Shown here: one piece after another, positions 23,450-31,314 of the stretch
How positions within the stretch are numbered: position 1 is the first letter of the stretch
Layout of the letters: every line of letters begins with the position of its first letter
Assembly (NCBI RefSeq): GCF_003094615.1
Contig: NZ_QDKO01000026.1
Span: 1 to 45,201 of the forward strand
DNA: 45,201 nucleotides
Direction of reading: 5' to 3'
Origin: Caulobacter radicis
Lineage (GTDB): Bacteria > Pseudomonadota > Alphaproteobacteria > Caulobacterales > Caulobacteraceae
The notes under the pieces: generated by a model
The model's database searches: none
Told to the model about the DNA's origin: nothing
Seen by the model: only the letters and a program-made list of their open reading frames with translations
Position numbers and translations under genes: made by a program

Positions 23450-24154
23450 ATGATCCTCGCCGTCCTGCAGGCCCGCATGGGCTCCAGTCGTCTGCCCGGC
23501 AAGGCGATGGCCACCCTCCAGGGGCAGCCGATGATCCTGCGCCAGCTGGAGCGCATCCGGCAGGCCGCCACCCTTTCCAAGATCATCGTCGCCACCAGCG
23601 ACCAGCCGGCCGACGACGCGCTGGCCGGGTTCCTGGTCTCGCGCGGCGTCACCGTCCATCGCGGGGCGGGCGCCGACATCCTCGACCGCATCGCCCGCTG
23701 CGCCGAAGCCGCCGGCCCCGTCAGCCACATCGTGCGCCTGAAGGGCGACGCGCCGTTCGTCGACCCGGGCCTGATCGACCAGACCGTCAAGCTGGCGCTG
23801 AGCACCGGCGCCGACTACGCCTCCAACCGCGTCTACCGCACCTATCCGGCCGGCCTGGAGGTCGAGGTGATCTCGGCCGCCGCCCTGCGCACCGCCGCCG
23901 CCGAGGAGCGCGACCCGCTGGCCCGCATCTCGCCCACCGCCGCCATCCGCAGCCAGCCGAACCGCTTCCGCCACGCCCACCTGCGGGCCGTGCGCGACTG
24001 GAGCGCGCTGGACTGGCGCGTGAAGACCCCGGCGGACCTCGCCTTCGCCCGCTCGATCTACGACGCGCTCTACCCCGCCGATCCCGGCTTCCGCATGGGC
24101 GACGTGCTGGACCTGGTCGAGAGCAAGCAGGACCTGGGAAGGTTCGCGGCGTAG
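23450..24154 (+). CDS. SpsF-family cytidylyltransferase (nonulosonate or surface-sugar activation)
   Basis: 234 residues. 'AVLQARMGSSRLPGKAM' and 'RLKGDAPFVDPGLID' are the CMP-sugar/NDP-sugar transferase motifs of the SpsF/acylneuraminate cytidylyltransferase family. ATG at 23450 has 'gggaggcaacgcc' directly upstream. Together with the AKR-fold neighbour it may serve glycan or flagellin modification; in Caulobacter, flagellin glycosylation with pseudaminic acid uses such a cytidylyltransferase (PseF/FlmC), but identity with that protein is not shown here. Followed by a short hairpin at 24163-24179. Confidence 0.8.
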   Translation: MILAVLQARMGSSRLPGKAMATLQGQPMILRQLERIRQAATLSKIIVATSDQPADDALAGFLVSRGVTVHRGAGADILDRIARCAEAAGPVSHIVRLKGDAPFVDPGLIDQTVKLALSTGADYASNRVYRTYPAGLEVEVISAAALRTAAAEERDPLARISPTAAIRSQPNRFRHAHLRAVRDWSALDWRVKTPADLAFARSIYDALYPADPGFRMGDVLDLVESKQDLGRFAA

Positions 24155-24162
24155 TTCTTACT

Positions 24163-24179
24163 CTCTCCCCACGGGAGAG
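24163..24179. terminator. Short hairpin between convergent genes
   Basis: 'ctctccc' and 'gggagag' pair around a 3-nt loop, with 'gtttattt' after it on the plus strand. It lies between the convergent SpsF-type and HMG-CoA-lyase genes and may terminate the former. Confidence 0.4.
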
Positions 24180-24181
24180 GT

Positions 24182-25087
24182 TTATTTCGGGGGAAACCCG
24201 CCGGCCCGCGCCAGCGACGACGCCGGGGGCTTGCCCAGGCGCTGGCTGATGTCGCGGCCGATGGCGATCAGCGCATCCAGGTCGTAGCCGGTTTCGAAAC
24301 CCGCCCGCTCCAGCATATAGACCAGATCTTCCGTCCCGATGTTGCCCGTCGCCGCCGGGGCGAAGGGGCAGCCGCCCAGGCCGCCGACCGAGGCGTCGAG
24401 CACGTCGATCCCCGCCTCGACGCTGGCGAAGGCGTTGGCCAGGCCCGTGTTGCGGGTGTCGTGGAAGTGCATGCGCAGGCGCGCGTCGGGAGCTGCGGCG
24501 CGGACGGCCTCGATGCGCTTGGCGACGGTCCAGGGATCGGCGACCCCGATGGTGTCGGCGATGGCGATCTCGGGCACGTTCATGGCGGCGGCCTCGCGGG
24601 CGATGGCCACGACCTGGTCCTCCGACACCTCGCCGTCGAACGGGCAGCCGAAGGCCACCGAGATGGTCGCGGTGATCGGCGGGCCGCCGTCGATGGCCTG
24701 GCGCTCGACGATGGCGGCCAGGGTGTCGAGCTGCTGGTTGACCGTCGCGCCCTGGTTCTTCACGCCAAAGCCGTCCGAGGCGCAGACCACGACATTGGCC
24801 TCGTCGCAGCCGGTCGACACGCAGCGCTCCCAGCCGCGCATGTTGAGCACCAGGCCGATGCGCGAACGCTTGGGATCGGGGCCGCCCAGGGCGTCCATGA
24901 TCTCTTCGGCCCCGGCCATCTGCGGCACGCGGCTCGGATTGACGAACGACACCACCTCGGTGCGGCGGGCGCCGGCGGCCTCCAGGCGGCGGATCAGGTC
25001 GAGCTTTTCCTCGACCGTCAGAATGGACTTTTCGTTCTGCAGGCCGTCGCGCGGACCGACCTCGACGATCTCGATGAAGCGGCTCAT
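24182..25087 (-). CDS. Hydroxymethylglutaryl-CoA lyase
   Basis: 301 residues of the HMGL-like TIM-barrel. 'VEVGPRDGLQNEK' (about 8-20), 'MHFHDTRNTGLANA' and 'DASVGGLGGCPFAPAATGN' contain the conserved Arg, Asp, His and the signature Cys. It cleaves HMG-CoA to acetyl-CoA and acetoacetate in leucine degradation. The start overlaps the stop of the upstream GT39 gene by 4 bp (ATGA at 25084-25087). No leucine-catabolic partner is adjacent. Confidence 0.93.
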   Translation of the reverse strand: MSRFIEIVEVGPRDGLQNEKSILTVEEKLDLIRRLEAAGARRTEVVSFVNPSRVPQMAGAEEIMDALGGPDPKRSRIGLVLNMRGWERCVSTGCDEANVVVCASDGFGVKNQGATVNQQLDTLAAIVERQAIDGGPPITATISVAFGCPFDGEVSEDQVVAIAREAAAMNVPEIAIADTIGVADPWTVAKRIEAVRAAAPDARLRMHFHDTRNTGLANAFASVEAGIDVLDASVGGLGGCPFAPAATGNIGTEDLVYMLERAGFETGYDLDALIAIGRDISQRLGKPPASSLARAGGFPPK

Positions 25088-26853
25088 CGCGGGGCCTCCT
25101 CGGCGACGGGAGCAGGGGCCTCGGCGCCGGTGACGGCGTCGGGCTGGTCGGTCGTTTCGACGGCCTCGTGGCGGCGGGGCTCGCCGCGATAGATGCGCAG
25201 CACCTCGTCGTCGCCGTCGGAATAGTTCAGGCCCTTGATCTCGCCGGCCTGGCGCGGGGCGTGGCCCAGAGCGGCCAGGGCGGCGCGGAACTTCTCGTCC
25301 TCGCGGCCCTCGACTACGGCGGGACGGCCCTCGTCCACCGCGTCGGCCGCGCCCTGCGCGTCGGTCAGCTGGGTGGTGGTGCCCAGCTGGAAGACCATGC
25401 TGGGCTCGGAATAGCCGGTCACCGCCACCGGGCCGGGAGCGCCGGCGCGGGGGGCGAGATCCGTGGCCTCGAGCGCGCGGGCCAGGCGCTTGGACAGCCA
25501 CAGCGAGTCCAGGCGCGGAGCCAGCAGGCCGGCCATGGTCCCGTGCGCCAGGATGCCCAGCACGCCGGCGGTGACCAGGGCCTTGGCGGCCTGCCTGCGC
25601 AGGATCAGCCAGCCGCCGGCGACGGCTGCGGCCACGAACAGCAGGGCCGGCAGGAGGGCCAGCGGCAGGGCCTGGGGCGCGGCGTAGGTCTTCCAGGCGA
25701 CGATGCAGACTGTCGCGAAGGCGACGCCCGCCAGGGCCAGCAGGGCCGTGCCGATGATGCGCGGGACAAGGCCCAGGGGCGCGCGCAGGGCGGCGGCCAT
25801 CAGCATGGCCAGCGCCCCGAACGCGGGCAGGGTGTAGTGGGCCAGCTTGGTCGGCAGGATCTCGAACATCAGCCAGGTCGGGATCAGCCAGCACAACGCA
25901 AAGCGCACGCCCGGCTCCTTGCGGCCGGTCCAGGCCAGGACGAGGGCGGCCGGCAGCAGCAGGGTGACCGGGAACAGCAGCAGCGGCGAAAGCAGGGCGT
26001 AGTAGCCGAACGGGCCGCTGTGGCTCTCGTGGCCGCCGGCCAGCTTGGGGGCCAGGTCCCCGCCCACCGCCGCGCCCCAGAAGGCGCCGTCGGTGGCGAT
26101 GGTGATCATGGTCGCCCAGGGCAGGACGATGGCGGCAAACAGGATCAGGCCCCAGCTCCAGCCCAGCTGTTTCAGCCAGCCGATCCTGCGGTCCCAGGCC
26201 CACAGGGCCAGGACGGCCAGGATGGCGACCAGCAGGCCGACCGGGCCCTTGATCAGGGCGGCCATGGCCATGCCGATCCAGAAGGCCAGCTTGGGTCCCT
26301 TGCCGGCCTTCTCGCCGGCCAGGCCCGCCGCGTAGATCCGCGCCAGGCCGGCCATGGCCAAGGTCGTAAAGCCGCACAGCGCCGCGTCGGTCTTGGCGAT
26401 GAAGGCCTCGGTCGACAGCAGGAAGGTCGCGCCCAGGATCGCGCCCGACAGCAGGCTCTCACGCGGGCCGAAGAAGGCCGCCGCGCCCCAGGCGCAGGCG
26501 GCGGCGGCCAGCATGGCGCCCAGCAGCGAGGGGATGCGGTAGGCCCAGATGCCCCGGTCTTCCGGCGCCGAGACGGCCTCGACCGCCACGGCCTGCAGCC
26601 AGTGGATGCCCACCGGCTTCTTGTTGCGCGGCTGGTCCTGCAGCTTGATGTTCACATAGTCGCCCGTCTCCAGCATCTGGGCCGTGGCCTGGGCGAAGCG
26701 GGACTCGTCGCGGTCGAGCGGCGGCATGGCGAACAGGCCGGGCAGGCCGGCGATCAGGGCCACCAGGGCCGCGAACACCGGCGCGCGCCAGCCGCGCGAC
26801 CAGGCGTCGAGACGGGATTCAAGAGTAGGGGCGGGGCTGGTGTTCGCGCTCAT
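25084..26853 (-). CDS. GT39-family membrane glycosyltransferase (ArnT-like)
   Basis: 589 residues with about eleven hydrophobic segments. The first loop contains 'PPLDRDESRFAQ' (Asp47, Asp49, Glu50), the catalytic acidic motif of PMT/ArnT glycosyltransferases, and 'NKKPVGIHWLQA' follows. These enzymes move a sugar from a polyprenyl phosphate to a lipid or protein at the periplasmic face. A GT2 of the dolichol-phosphate mannosyltransferase type is divergent from it, so the two may form a lipid-linked sugar pathway. The C terminus is a soluble domain of about 130 residues. Confidence 0.88.
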   Translation of the reverse strand: MSANTSPAPTLESRLDAWSRGWRAPVFAALVALIAGLPGLFAMPPLDRDESRFAQATAQMLETGDYVNIKLQDQPRNKKPVGIHWLQAVAVEAVSAPEDRGIWAYRIPSLLGAMLAAAACAWGAAAFFGPRESLLSGAILGATFLLSTEAFIAKTDAALCGFTTLAMAGLARIYAAGLAGEKAGKGPKLAFWIGMAMAALIKGPVGLLVAILAVLALWAWDRRIGWLKQLGWSWGLILFAAIVLPWATMITIATDGAFWGAAVGGDLAPKLAGGHESHSGPFGYYALLSPLLLFPVTLLLPAALVLAWTGRKEPGVRFALCWLIPTWLMFEILPTKLAHYTLPAFGALAMLMAAALRAPLGLVPRIIGTALLALAGVAFATVCIVAWKTYAAPQALPLALLPALLFVAAAVAGGWLILRRQAAKALVTAGVLGILAHGTMAGLLAPRLDSLWLSKRLARALEATDLAPRAGAPGPVAVTGYSEPSMVFQLGTTTQLTDAQGAADAVDEGRPAVVEGREDEKFRAALAALGHAPRQAGEIKGLNYSDGDDEVLRIYRGEPRRHEAVETTDQPDAVTGAEAPAPVAEEAPR

Positions 26854-26908
26854 GCGTGCTGGAATAGCACGATCCTTTCATGGCGCGAGATTTGCGGTAA
26901 AAGCGGCC

Positions 26909-27649
26909 ATGACATCCGATAATTCCGCCGCGACCCCCGATTTCTCCGTCGTCGTGCCCGTGTTCGACGAGGGCGGGGCCGCGCCGGCCCTGGCGCGCGA
27001 GATCGCCGCCGCCTTCGCCGGCGAGTCCTACGAGATGATCTTCGTGGACGACGCCAGCCGCGACGACACCAAGGCCCTGCTGACGGCCCTCAAGGCCGAG
27101 ATCCCGCAACTGCGCGTGCTGGGCCACCGCAAGAACTCGGGCCAGAGCCGGTCGATCCGCAGCGGCATCCTGGCCGCCCGCGCCCCGATCGTGGTGACCA
27201 TGGACGGCGACGGCCAGAACGACCCGGCCGACGCCCCGCGCCTGGCCAAGGCGCTGCAGGTCGCTCCGCCCGAGCTGGCCCTGGTCGGCGGCGAGCGGGT
27301 CAAGCGCCAGGACAGCAACGCCAAGCGCTTCGCCAGCAAGTTCGGCAACGGCGTGCGCAAGCGCCTGCTGAAGGACACCGCCAACGACACCGGCTGCGGC
27401 CTGAAGGCCTTCCGCCGCGAGGCGTTCCTGCGGCTGCCCTACTTCGATCACATCCACCGCTACATCCCGGCGCTGATGCTGCGCGAGGGCTACGAGATCG
27501 CCTTCCAGCCGGTGAACCACCGTCACCGCGAGACCGGCGTGTCGAAATACACCAACTTCGGCCGCCTGAAGGCCTCGGTCAGCGACCTCTTCGGCGTGAT
27601 GTGGCTGCAGTCGCGGGCCCGCAACCCGCAGGGCGTCGACGAGGCTTAG
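26909..27649 (+). CDS. GT2-family glycosyltransferase, polyprenyl-phosphate sugar synthase type
   Basis: 246 residues. 'FSVVVPVFDEGGAAP' (about 12-26), 'IFVDDASRDDT', 'TMDGDGQNDP' and 'NTGVSKYTNFGRL'-type 'RETGVSKYTNFGR' are the GT2 nucleotide, DxD and acceptor motifs. No C-terminal membrane helices are present, unlike DPM3/ArnC-type proteins, so it is likely peripheral. ATG at 26909 lies 55 bp from the divergent GT39 start; the short gap has 'aaaagcgg' as a weak ribosome site. Confidence 0.85.
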   Translation: MTSDNSAATPDFSVVVPVFDEGGAAPALAREIAAAFAGESYEMIFVDDASRDDTKALLTALKAEIPQLRVLGHRKNSGQSRSIRSGILAARAPIVVTMDGDGQNDPADAPRLAKALQVAPPELALVGGERVKRQDSNAKRFASKFGNGVRKRLLKDTANDTGCGLKAFRREAFLRLPYFDHIHRYIPALMLREGYEIAFQPVNHRHRETGVSKYTNFGRLKASVSDLFGVMWLQSRARNPQGVDEA

Positions 27650-27657
27650 TTTTCCTG

Positions 27658-27849
27658 CCCCCCTCTCTCATCGAGAGAGGGAGGGGCCCGCGCCGAAGGC
27701 GTGGGAGGGTGAGAGGTTACAGCCTCGCCGACTGAGACGCGGCATTCGGAATCTGCCAGGGCGTGGGGATTTACCGGCCAGCGGTGAAACCCCTCACCCT
27801 CCCACCGCTTCGCGGCGGGCCCCTCCCTCTCCCTATGGAAGAGGGGAAG
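27658..27849. repeat. Palindromic repeat, 'cctcaccctcccacc' family
   Basis: Arms 'gggagggtgagaggtt' and 'ccctcaccctcccaccgctt' mirror each other across about 75 bp, with outer 'gagagggaggggcccg' and 'cgggcccctccctctccc'. Inner hairpins 'ctctctcatcgagagag' and 'ccgcttcgcgg' are also present. It fills most of the 274-bp gap after the GT2 gene. Confidence 0.75.
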
Positions 27850-27923
27850 TAGGGCGGCCCCCGCTTCACCGGCGTCGCAAAACCGGTTAACCCTGAAAGC
27901 CGACTTCGGGGGAATTCACCGCA

Positions 27924-28349
27924 ATGTTCGCCGCCTTTCCGCTGCTGGCCCTGCCGGTGCTGATCTACAACCTGCTGGCCCTGACGGTGGGCGGCGGCTT
28001 TTCGTCGGACGCGGCCAGCTATCGGTTCAGCGAGCAGTTGTTTCGCATCCACATGGCTTCGCGCGTCGACTGGATCGTCAGCTGGGGCGACCTGCTGCTC
28101 GGCGCCTCGCTGGTGGTGCTGTTCGTCGAACTCCTGAAGTCGACGACCAGCCGCAAGGTGGCGATCATCAACCACTCGCTGTCGATGGTGCTGTTCATCG
28201 TCTGCCTGGTGGAGCTCCTGCTGCTGCCGGCGTTCGCGACCTCGGTGTTCTTCCTGATCACCCTGATGGTGCTGCTGGACGTGCTGGCCGGCTTCATCGT
28301 CACCATCGTGGCGGCCCGCCGCGACGTCGACTTCGGCGAGATGCGCTAG
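27924..28349 (+). CDS. Four-helix inner-membrane protein, unknown
   Basis: 141 residues. Hydrophobic segments at about 2-22 ('FPLLALPVLIYNLLALTV'), 52-70 ('WGDLLLGASLVVLFVEL'), 80-103 and 110-133, with short polar loops. The N terminus has no cleavable signal. No family recognised. It stands alone between two repeats; ATG at 27924 with 'cgggggaattcaccgca' upstream. Confidence 0.7.
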   Translation: MFAAFPLLALPVLIYNLLALTVGGGFSSDAASYRFSEQLFRIHMASRVDWIVSWGDLLLGASLVVLFVELLKSTTSRKVAIINHSLSMVLFIVCLVELLLLPAFATSVFFLITLMVLLDVLAGFIVTIVAARRDVDFGEMR

Positions 28350-28358
28350 GGGCGGCCG

Positions 28359-28448
28359 CCCTCGTCCTTCGACAAGCTCAGGATGAGGGCTATTGCCGAC
28401 GCTTCACTCGAAATCCTCACCCTGAGCCCGTCGAAGGGCGAGGATTTC
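28359..28448. repeat. Palindromic repeat, 'tccttcgacaagctcagga' family
   Basis: 'ctcgtccttcgacaagctca' and mirrored 'tgagcccgtcgaagggcgag' arms enclose 'ggatgagggc' and 'aaatcctcaccc'. Same family as 20109-20186. Lies just upstream of the sulfite-oxidase-fold gene. Confidence 0.78.
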
Positions 28449-28515
28449 GCGATGCGGCGTTTCTACAAGCGCCTTGGAGCCGTCGCGCGTTAGCCTCCCG
28501 CGTAAGGAGGCCCCG

Positions 28516-29172
28516 ATGGACGACGACCAGCCGCCGCAAGACAGCAAGCTGACCCGCAGCAAGGAAGCCTGGGCGCGCTCGGGCAAGTTCCTGACCGGCG
28601 AGACGAGCCGTCCGGAGAGCGAGCGCCTGCCGCCCGGCCAGCACCTGACCCGCGACTGGCCGGTGCTGGACCTGGGCCTCAAGCCCGACGTCTCGCGCGA
28701 GGACTGGCGGCTGCGCATCGACGGCCTGGTGTCGCGGCCGGCGACCTGGAGCTTTTCGGCCCTGCTGGCCCAGCCGCAGAGCACGCCCGTTTCCGACATC
28801 CACTGCGTCACCACCTGGTCGCGCTACGACAACCACTGGGACGGGGTGCTGACGCGCGACGTGGTGCTGGCCGTGGCGCCCAGGGACGAGGCGCGGTTCG
28901 TGGTGCTGCATTCCTACGACGGCTACACCACCAACCTCGCGATCGACGACTTCGCCCACGAGGGCGCGCTGCTGGCCCACGGCTGGGAAGGCGCGCCGAT
29001 CACGGCCGAGCACGGCGGGCCGGTGCGGCTGGTCGTGCCGCATCTCTATTTCTGGAAGAGCGCCAAGTGGCTGAAGCGGATCGAGTTCGTGGCGGTCGAC
29101 CAGCCCGGCTTCTGGGAGGAGCGCGGCTATCACAACCGCGGCGATCCGTGGGGCGAGGAGCGCTATTCGTGA
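28516..29172 (+). CDS. Sulfite oxidase-fold molybdopterin oxidoreductase (YedY/MsrP-like, cytosolic)
   Basis: 218 residues. 'DWRLRIDGLVSRPATWSF' and 'PVSDIHCVTTWSRYDNHWDGV' are the sulfite-oxidase-fold motifs; Cys97 is the Mo-ligand. 'VVPHLYFWKSAKWLKRIEF' is near the end. No signal peptide, heme or dimerisation domain, so it is a short, probably cytosolic, family member. Substrate unknown. ATG at 28516 follows 'aaggaggccccg'. It uses the Moco made by the cluster at 18-22 kb. Confidence 0.85.
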   Translation: MDDDQPPQDSKLTRSKEAWARSGKFLTGETSRPESERLPPGQHLTRDWPVLDLGLKPDVSREDWRLRIDGLVSRPATWSFSALLAQPQSTPVSDIHCVTTWSRYDNHWDGVLTRDVVLAVAPRDEARFVVLHSYDGYTTNLAIDDFAHEGALLAHGWEGAPITAEHGGPVRLVVPHLYFWKSAKWLKRIEFVAVDQPGFWEERGYHNRGDPWGEERYS

Positions 29173-29249
29173 GCGCGGCCGATTTCGACAAGCGCGAGCG
29201 TGTCGGCCCTCCTATCTATCGGTAACAGACCCTCTTACGGACGCCGTTC

Positions 29250-30518
29250 ATGACCGCTTCCAATCTCTGGCTCGCCGCCGGCCTGCGCTCGCCCTTCGCC
29301 AAGGTCGACGGGGCGCTGGCCGCCCATGACGCCATCGACCTTTCCGTCCCCGTGGTGAAGGCGATGCTGGAGAAAGGGGCGCGGCCCGACTTCGCGGTCT
29401 GGGGCACGGTGATCCCCAACCTGACCTGGAGCAACATCGCCCGCGAGGTGCTGTTGGACGCCGGGGCCGATCCGACCATCCCGGCCTTTTCCACCGTCAT
29501 GGCCTGCTCGACCAGCATGACCGGCGTGCTCGAGGCCGCCGGCATGATCGACGGGCGCGGCCGCGACCTGGCTTTGGTCGGCGGCGTCGAGGCCATGAGC
29601 CGGGTGCAGATCGGCCTGTCGGTGCGGCTGTCGGACTGGATCCGCCGCTTCCAGCAGGCGCGTGACCTGAAGGGGCGGCTGGCGGTGCTGTCCGCCTTCA
29701 AGGCCGCCGACGCCAGGCTGTTCATCCCCAAGGTGGCCAACCGCACCACGGGCCTGTCGATGGGCGAGCATACCGAGATCACCGCCAAGGAATGGGGCCT
29801 GGCCCGCGCCGACCAGGACGCCATCGCTTTCTCCAGCCACCAGAACGCCGTACGCGCCTGGGAGAACGGCTTCTTCGACGATCTGGTGATCCCCGTGGGC
29901 GAGGCGCGCCGCGACACGATCCCGCGCAAGGACAGCACGCTGGAGAAGCTGGCCAAGCTGAAGCCGGCCTTCGACAAGACCAGCGGCCAGGGCACGCTGA
30001 CGGCCGGCAATTCCTCGCCCCTCACCGACGGCGCGGCCAGCGTCTGGGTGGCGTCGGAGGCGGGACTGGCCCGGCTGCCCGAGCGGACGCCGCGCGTGAA
30101 GATCCTCGACTACGAGGTCACCGCCATCGACCTGCGGAGCGAGGGCCTGCTGATGGCGCCGGCCTACGGCGTGCCGCGCATGCTGGCCCGCAACGGCCTG
30201 ACACTTGGCGACATCGGCCTTTGGGAGATCCACGAGGCCTTCGCGGCCCAGGTGCTGTCGCACATCGCCGCCTGGGAGAGCAAAAAGTTCCTGGCCGAGC
30301 GGGCCGGGGTCACGGCCGATCTTGGCGCCTTCCCGCGCGAGCGGATGAACCCCACCGGCGGGAGCCTGGCGCTGGGCCATCCGTTCGGCGCCACCGGCGC
30401 GCGGATCCTGTCGCAGGCGACCAAGGAACTGGCCGCGCGCGGCAAGGGCGAGAAGGCGATCGTCAGCATCTGCGCCGACGGCGGCCAAGGCACGATGATG
30501 CTGCTGGAAGCGGCGTAG
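29250..30518 (+). CDS. Thiolase (acetyl-CoA acyltransferase)
   Basis: 422 residues. Nucleophile Cys86 in 'TVMACSTSMTGV', 'NSSPLTDGAAS', 'WEIHEAFAAQVL', 'NPTGGSLALGHPFGATGAR' with the catalytic His, and the second Cys in 'ICADGGQG'. The loop around 130-170 is unlike PhaA and resembles FadI/mitochondrial trifunctional-type thiolases, so a beta-oxidation role is likelier than PHA synthesis. Unlike the second thiolase at 32574, it has no partner gene adjacent. Confidence 0.9.
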   Translation: MTASNLWLAAGLRSPFAKVDGALAAHDAIDLSVPVVKAMLEKGARPDFAVWGTVIPNLTWSNIAREVLLDAGADPTIPAFSTVMACSTSMTGVLEAAGMIDGRGRDLALVGGVEAMSRVQIGLSVRLSDWIRRFQQARDLKGRLAVLSAFKAADARLFIPKVANRTTGLSMGEHTEITAKEWGLARADQDAIAFSSHQNAVRAWENGFFDDLVIPVGEARRDTIPRKDSTLEKLAKLKPAFDKTSGQGTLTAGNSSPLTDGAASVWVASEAGLARLPERTPRVKILDYEVTAIDLRSEGLLMAPAYGVPRMLARNGLTLGDIGLWEIHEAFAAQVLSHIAAWESKKFLAERAGVTADLGAFPRERMNPTGGSLALGHPFGATGARILSQATKELAARGKGEKAIVSICADGGQGTMMLLEAA

Positions 30519-30520
30519 GG

Positions 30521-30633
30521 CTCCTTGCGTCCTTCGAGGCCCGCTGCGCGGGCGCCTCAGGATGAGGAAGTCGGTGCAATAGCGTCCTCATCCTGAGGTG
30601 CGAGCCGAAAGGCGAGCCTCGAAGGACGCAGGG
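30521..30633. repeat. Palindromic repeat, 'tgcgtccttcgaggc' family
   Basis: 'cttgcgtccttcgaggc' and mirrored 'gcctcgaaggacgcaggg' arms enclose 'cctcaggatgagga' and 'tcctcatcctgagg'. Related in its core to the repeats at 20109 and 28359 but with longer outer arms. It is the first part of the 466-bp gap 30519-30984. Confidence 0.78.
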
Positions 30634-30671
30634 AGCATCAGCGATGTTCTTGGGACACCCCAGACGTAGAA

Positions 30672-30704
30672 CCGGCCCGAGGACTAGGGGCAACCTCGGG
30701 CCGG
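30672..30704 (-). terminator. Strong 11-bp GC hairpin, C-rich loop on minus strand
   Basis: 'ccggcccgagg' and 'cctcgggccgg' form a perfect 11-bp stem; the 11-nt loop read on the minus strand is 'ttgcccctagt'. On that strand it is followed by 'ttctacg', a weak U-rich stretch, so it may end a minus-strand RNA (see 30672-30941). Confidence 0.45.
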
Positions 30705-30832
30705 CGGTACGCATGTCGCGTTGTGGGGGGTGGACGCGACACGGTTAAATTGGACCCGGCAGTCCCCGCGATCAAGCGAATGGATGTCGCTCGGCGCTTT
30801 TGTCGCAGGGAAGCGTTGTCAGGAAAACGGTG

Positions 30833-30901
30833 TCAGGTCAGGACCGAGAAGATCAGGGTGACGACGGCCACGTCGAAGGCTCGGATCAGGATGGACAGCA
30901 T
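30833..30901 (-). CDS. Candidate 22-residue branched-chain-rich peptide
   Basis: ATG at 30901, TGA at 30833-30835. The peptide begins MLSILIRAFDVAVV and ends TLIFSVLT; 11 of 22 residues are Leu, Ile or Val. The A of ATG is the foot of a 9-bp stem whose loop holds 'ggaaag', so translation could be structure-gated. It could be an attenuator leader peptide (ilv/leu type), a small membrane peptide or a type I toxin; no biosynthetic gene follows. Too short for statistical support. Confidence 0.3.
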   Translation of the reverse strand: MLSILIRAFDVAVVTLIFSVLT

Positions 30902-30970
30902 AGGTCGAGACGCTTTCCGAAAAGACTCGCGGCTCGACCTAGCAAGACTGGCGCCAAGTCGGCGCGAGGC

Positions 30971-30985
30971 GCTAGAAATCCCGGA
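30971..30985 (+). promoter_or_regulatory. Possible leaderless promoter for HTH-like gene
   Basis: 'gctagaaatc' at 30971-30980 matches seven of eight positions of the Caulobacter housekeeping -10 consensus GCTANAWC and ends 5 bp before the ATG at 30985, with no Shine-Dalgarno between. A weak -35 ('ctggcg', 30948-30953) is 19 bp upstream of TAGAAA. This would give a leaderless mRNA, common in this group. Confidence 0.35.
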
Positions 30986-31314
30986 TGGCGCTGTTCTTCG
31001 ATCACGACTGGTACGACGCGCGGCTGGCGCAGCGGGGCCTGGACCGCCCGGCCCTGGCCGCGGCGGCCGGCCTGAGCCCGGTCGATCTGGAGCTCGTCTT
31101 CAAGGACCAGCGCGAGATCAGCCCGGCCGAACTGGCGGTTTTTGCCGAGATGGTCGGGGTTTCCCGGGAAGAAGCCGCACGGCGGGCCGGGGTGGGCGCG
31201 CATGCGGCGCCGGTCGATCCGGCCGCGGCGCGGATTGCGCAGCTCGAGGCAAGGGTGGCGGCGCTGGAGGCTGAGGTCGCCGGCCTGCTGGCGGCTAGAT
31301 CTCGGTCTTCTTGA
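30985..31314 (+). CDS. Small XRE-like HTH protein with C-terminal coiled coil
   Basis: 109 residues. Residues 10-60 ('RLAQRGLDRPALAAAAGLS', 'LELVFKDQREISPAELAVFA', 'MVGVSREEAARRAGV') resemble a Cro/XRE helix-turn-helix bundle. The C terminus ('AARIAQLEARVAALEAEVAGLL') is a leucine-zipper-like coiled coil. It probably dimerises and may bind DNA. The last 20 bp overlap tail to tail with the convergent gene at 31295-31630. Confidence 0.65.
   Translation: MALFFDHDWYDARLAQRGLDRPALAAAAGLSPVDLELVFKDQREISPAELAVFAEMVGVSREEAARRAGVGAHAAPVDPAAARIAQLEARVAALEAEVAGLLAARSRSS

Larger units (their letters stand above)
30672..30941 (-). ncRNA. Candidate structured minus-strand RNA with leader peptide
   Basis: Three stem-loops lie in line on the minus strand: 30941-30901 (9-bp arms taggtcgag/ctcgaccta), 30740-30715 (gtcgcg/cgcgac, loop 'tccaccccccacaa') and 30704-30672 (11-bp stem). 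The two downstream loops are C-rich, as in several alphaproteobacterial sRNAs that bind G-rich ribosome sites. A 22-codon ORF lies between the first and second hairpins. No gene continues on this strand beyond 30672. RNA status is inference from structure only. Confidence 0.35.
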
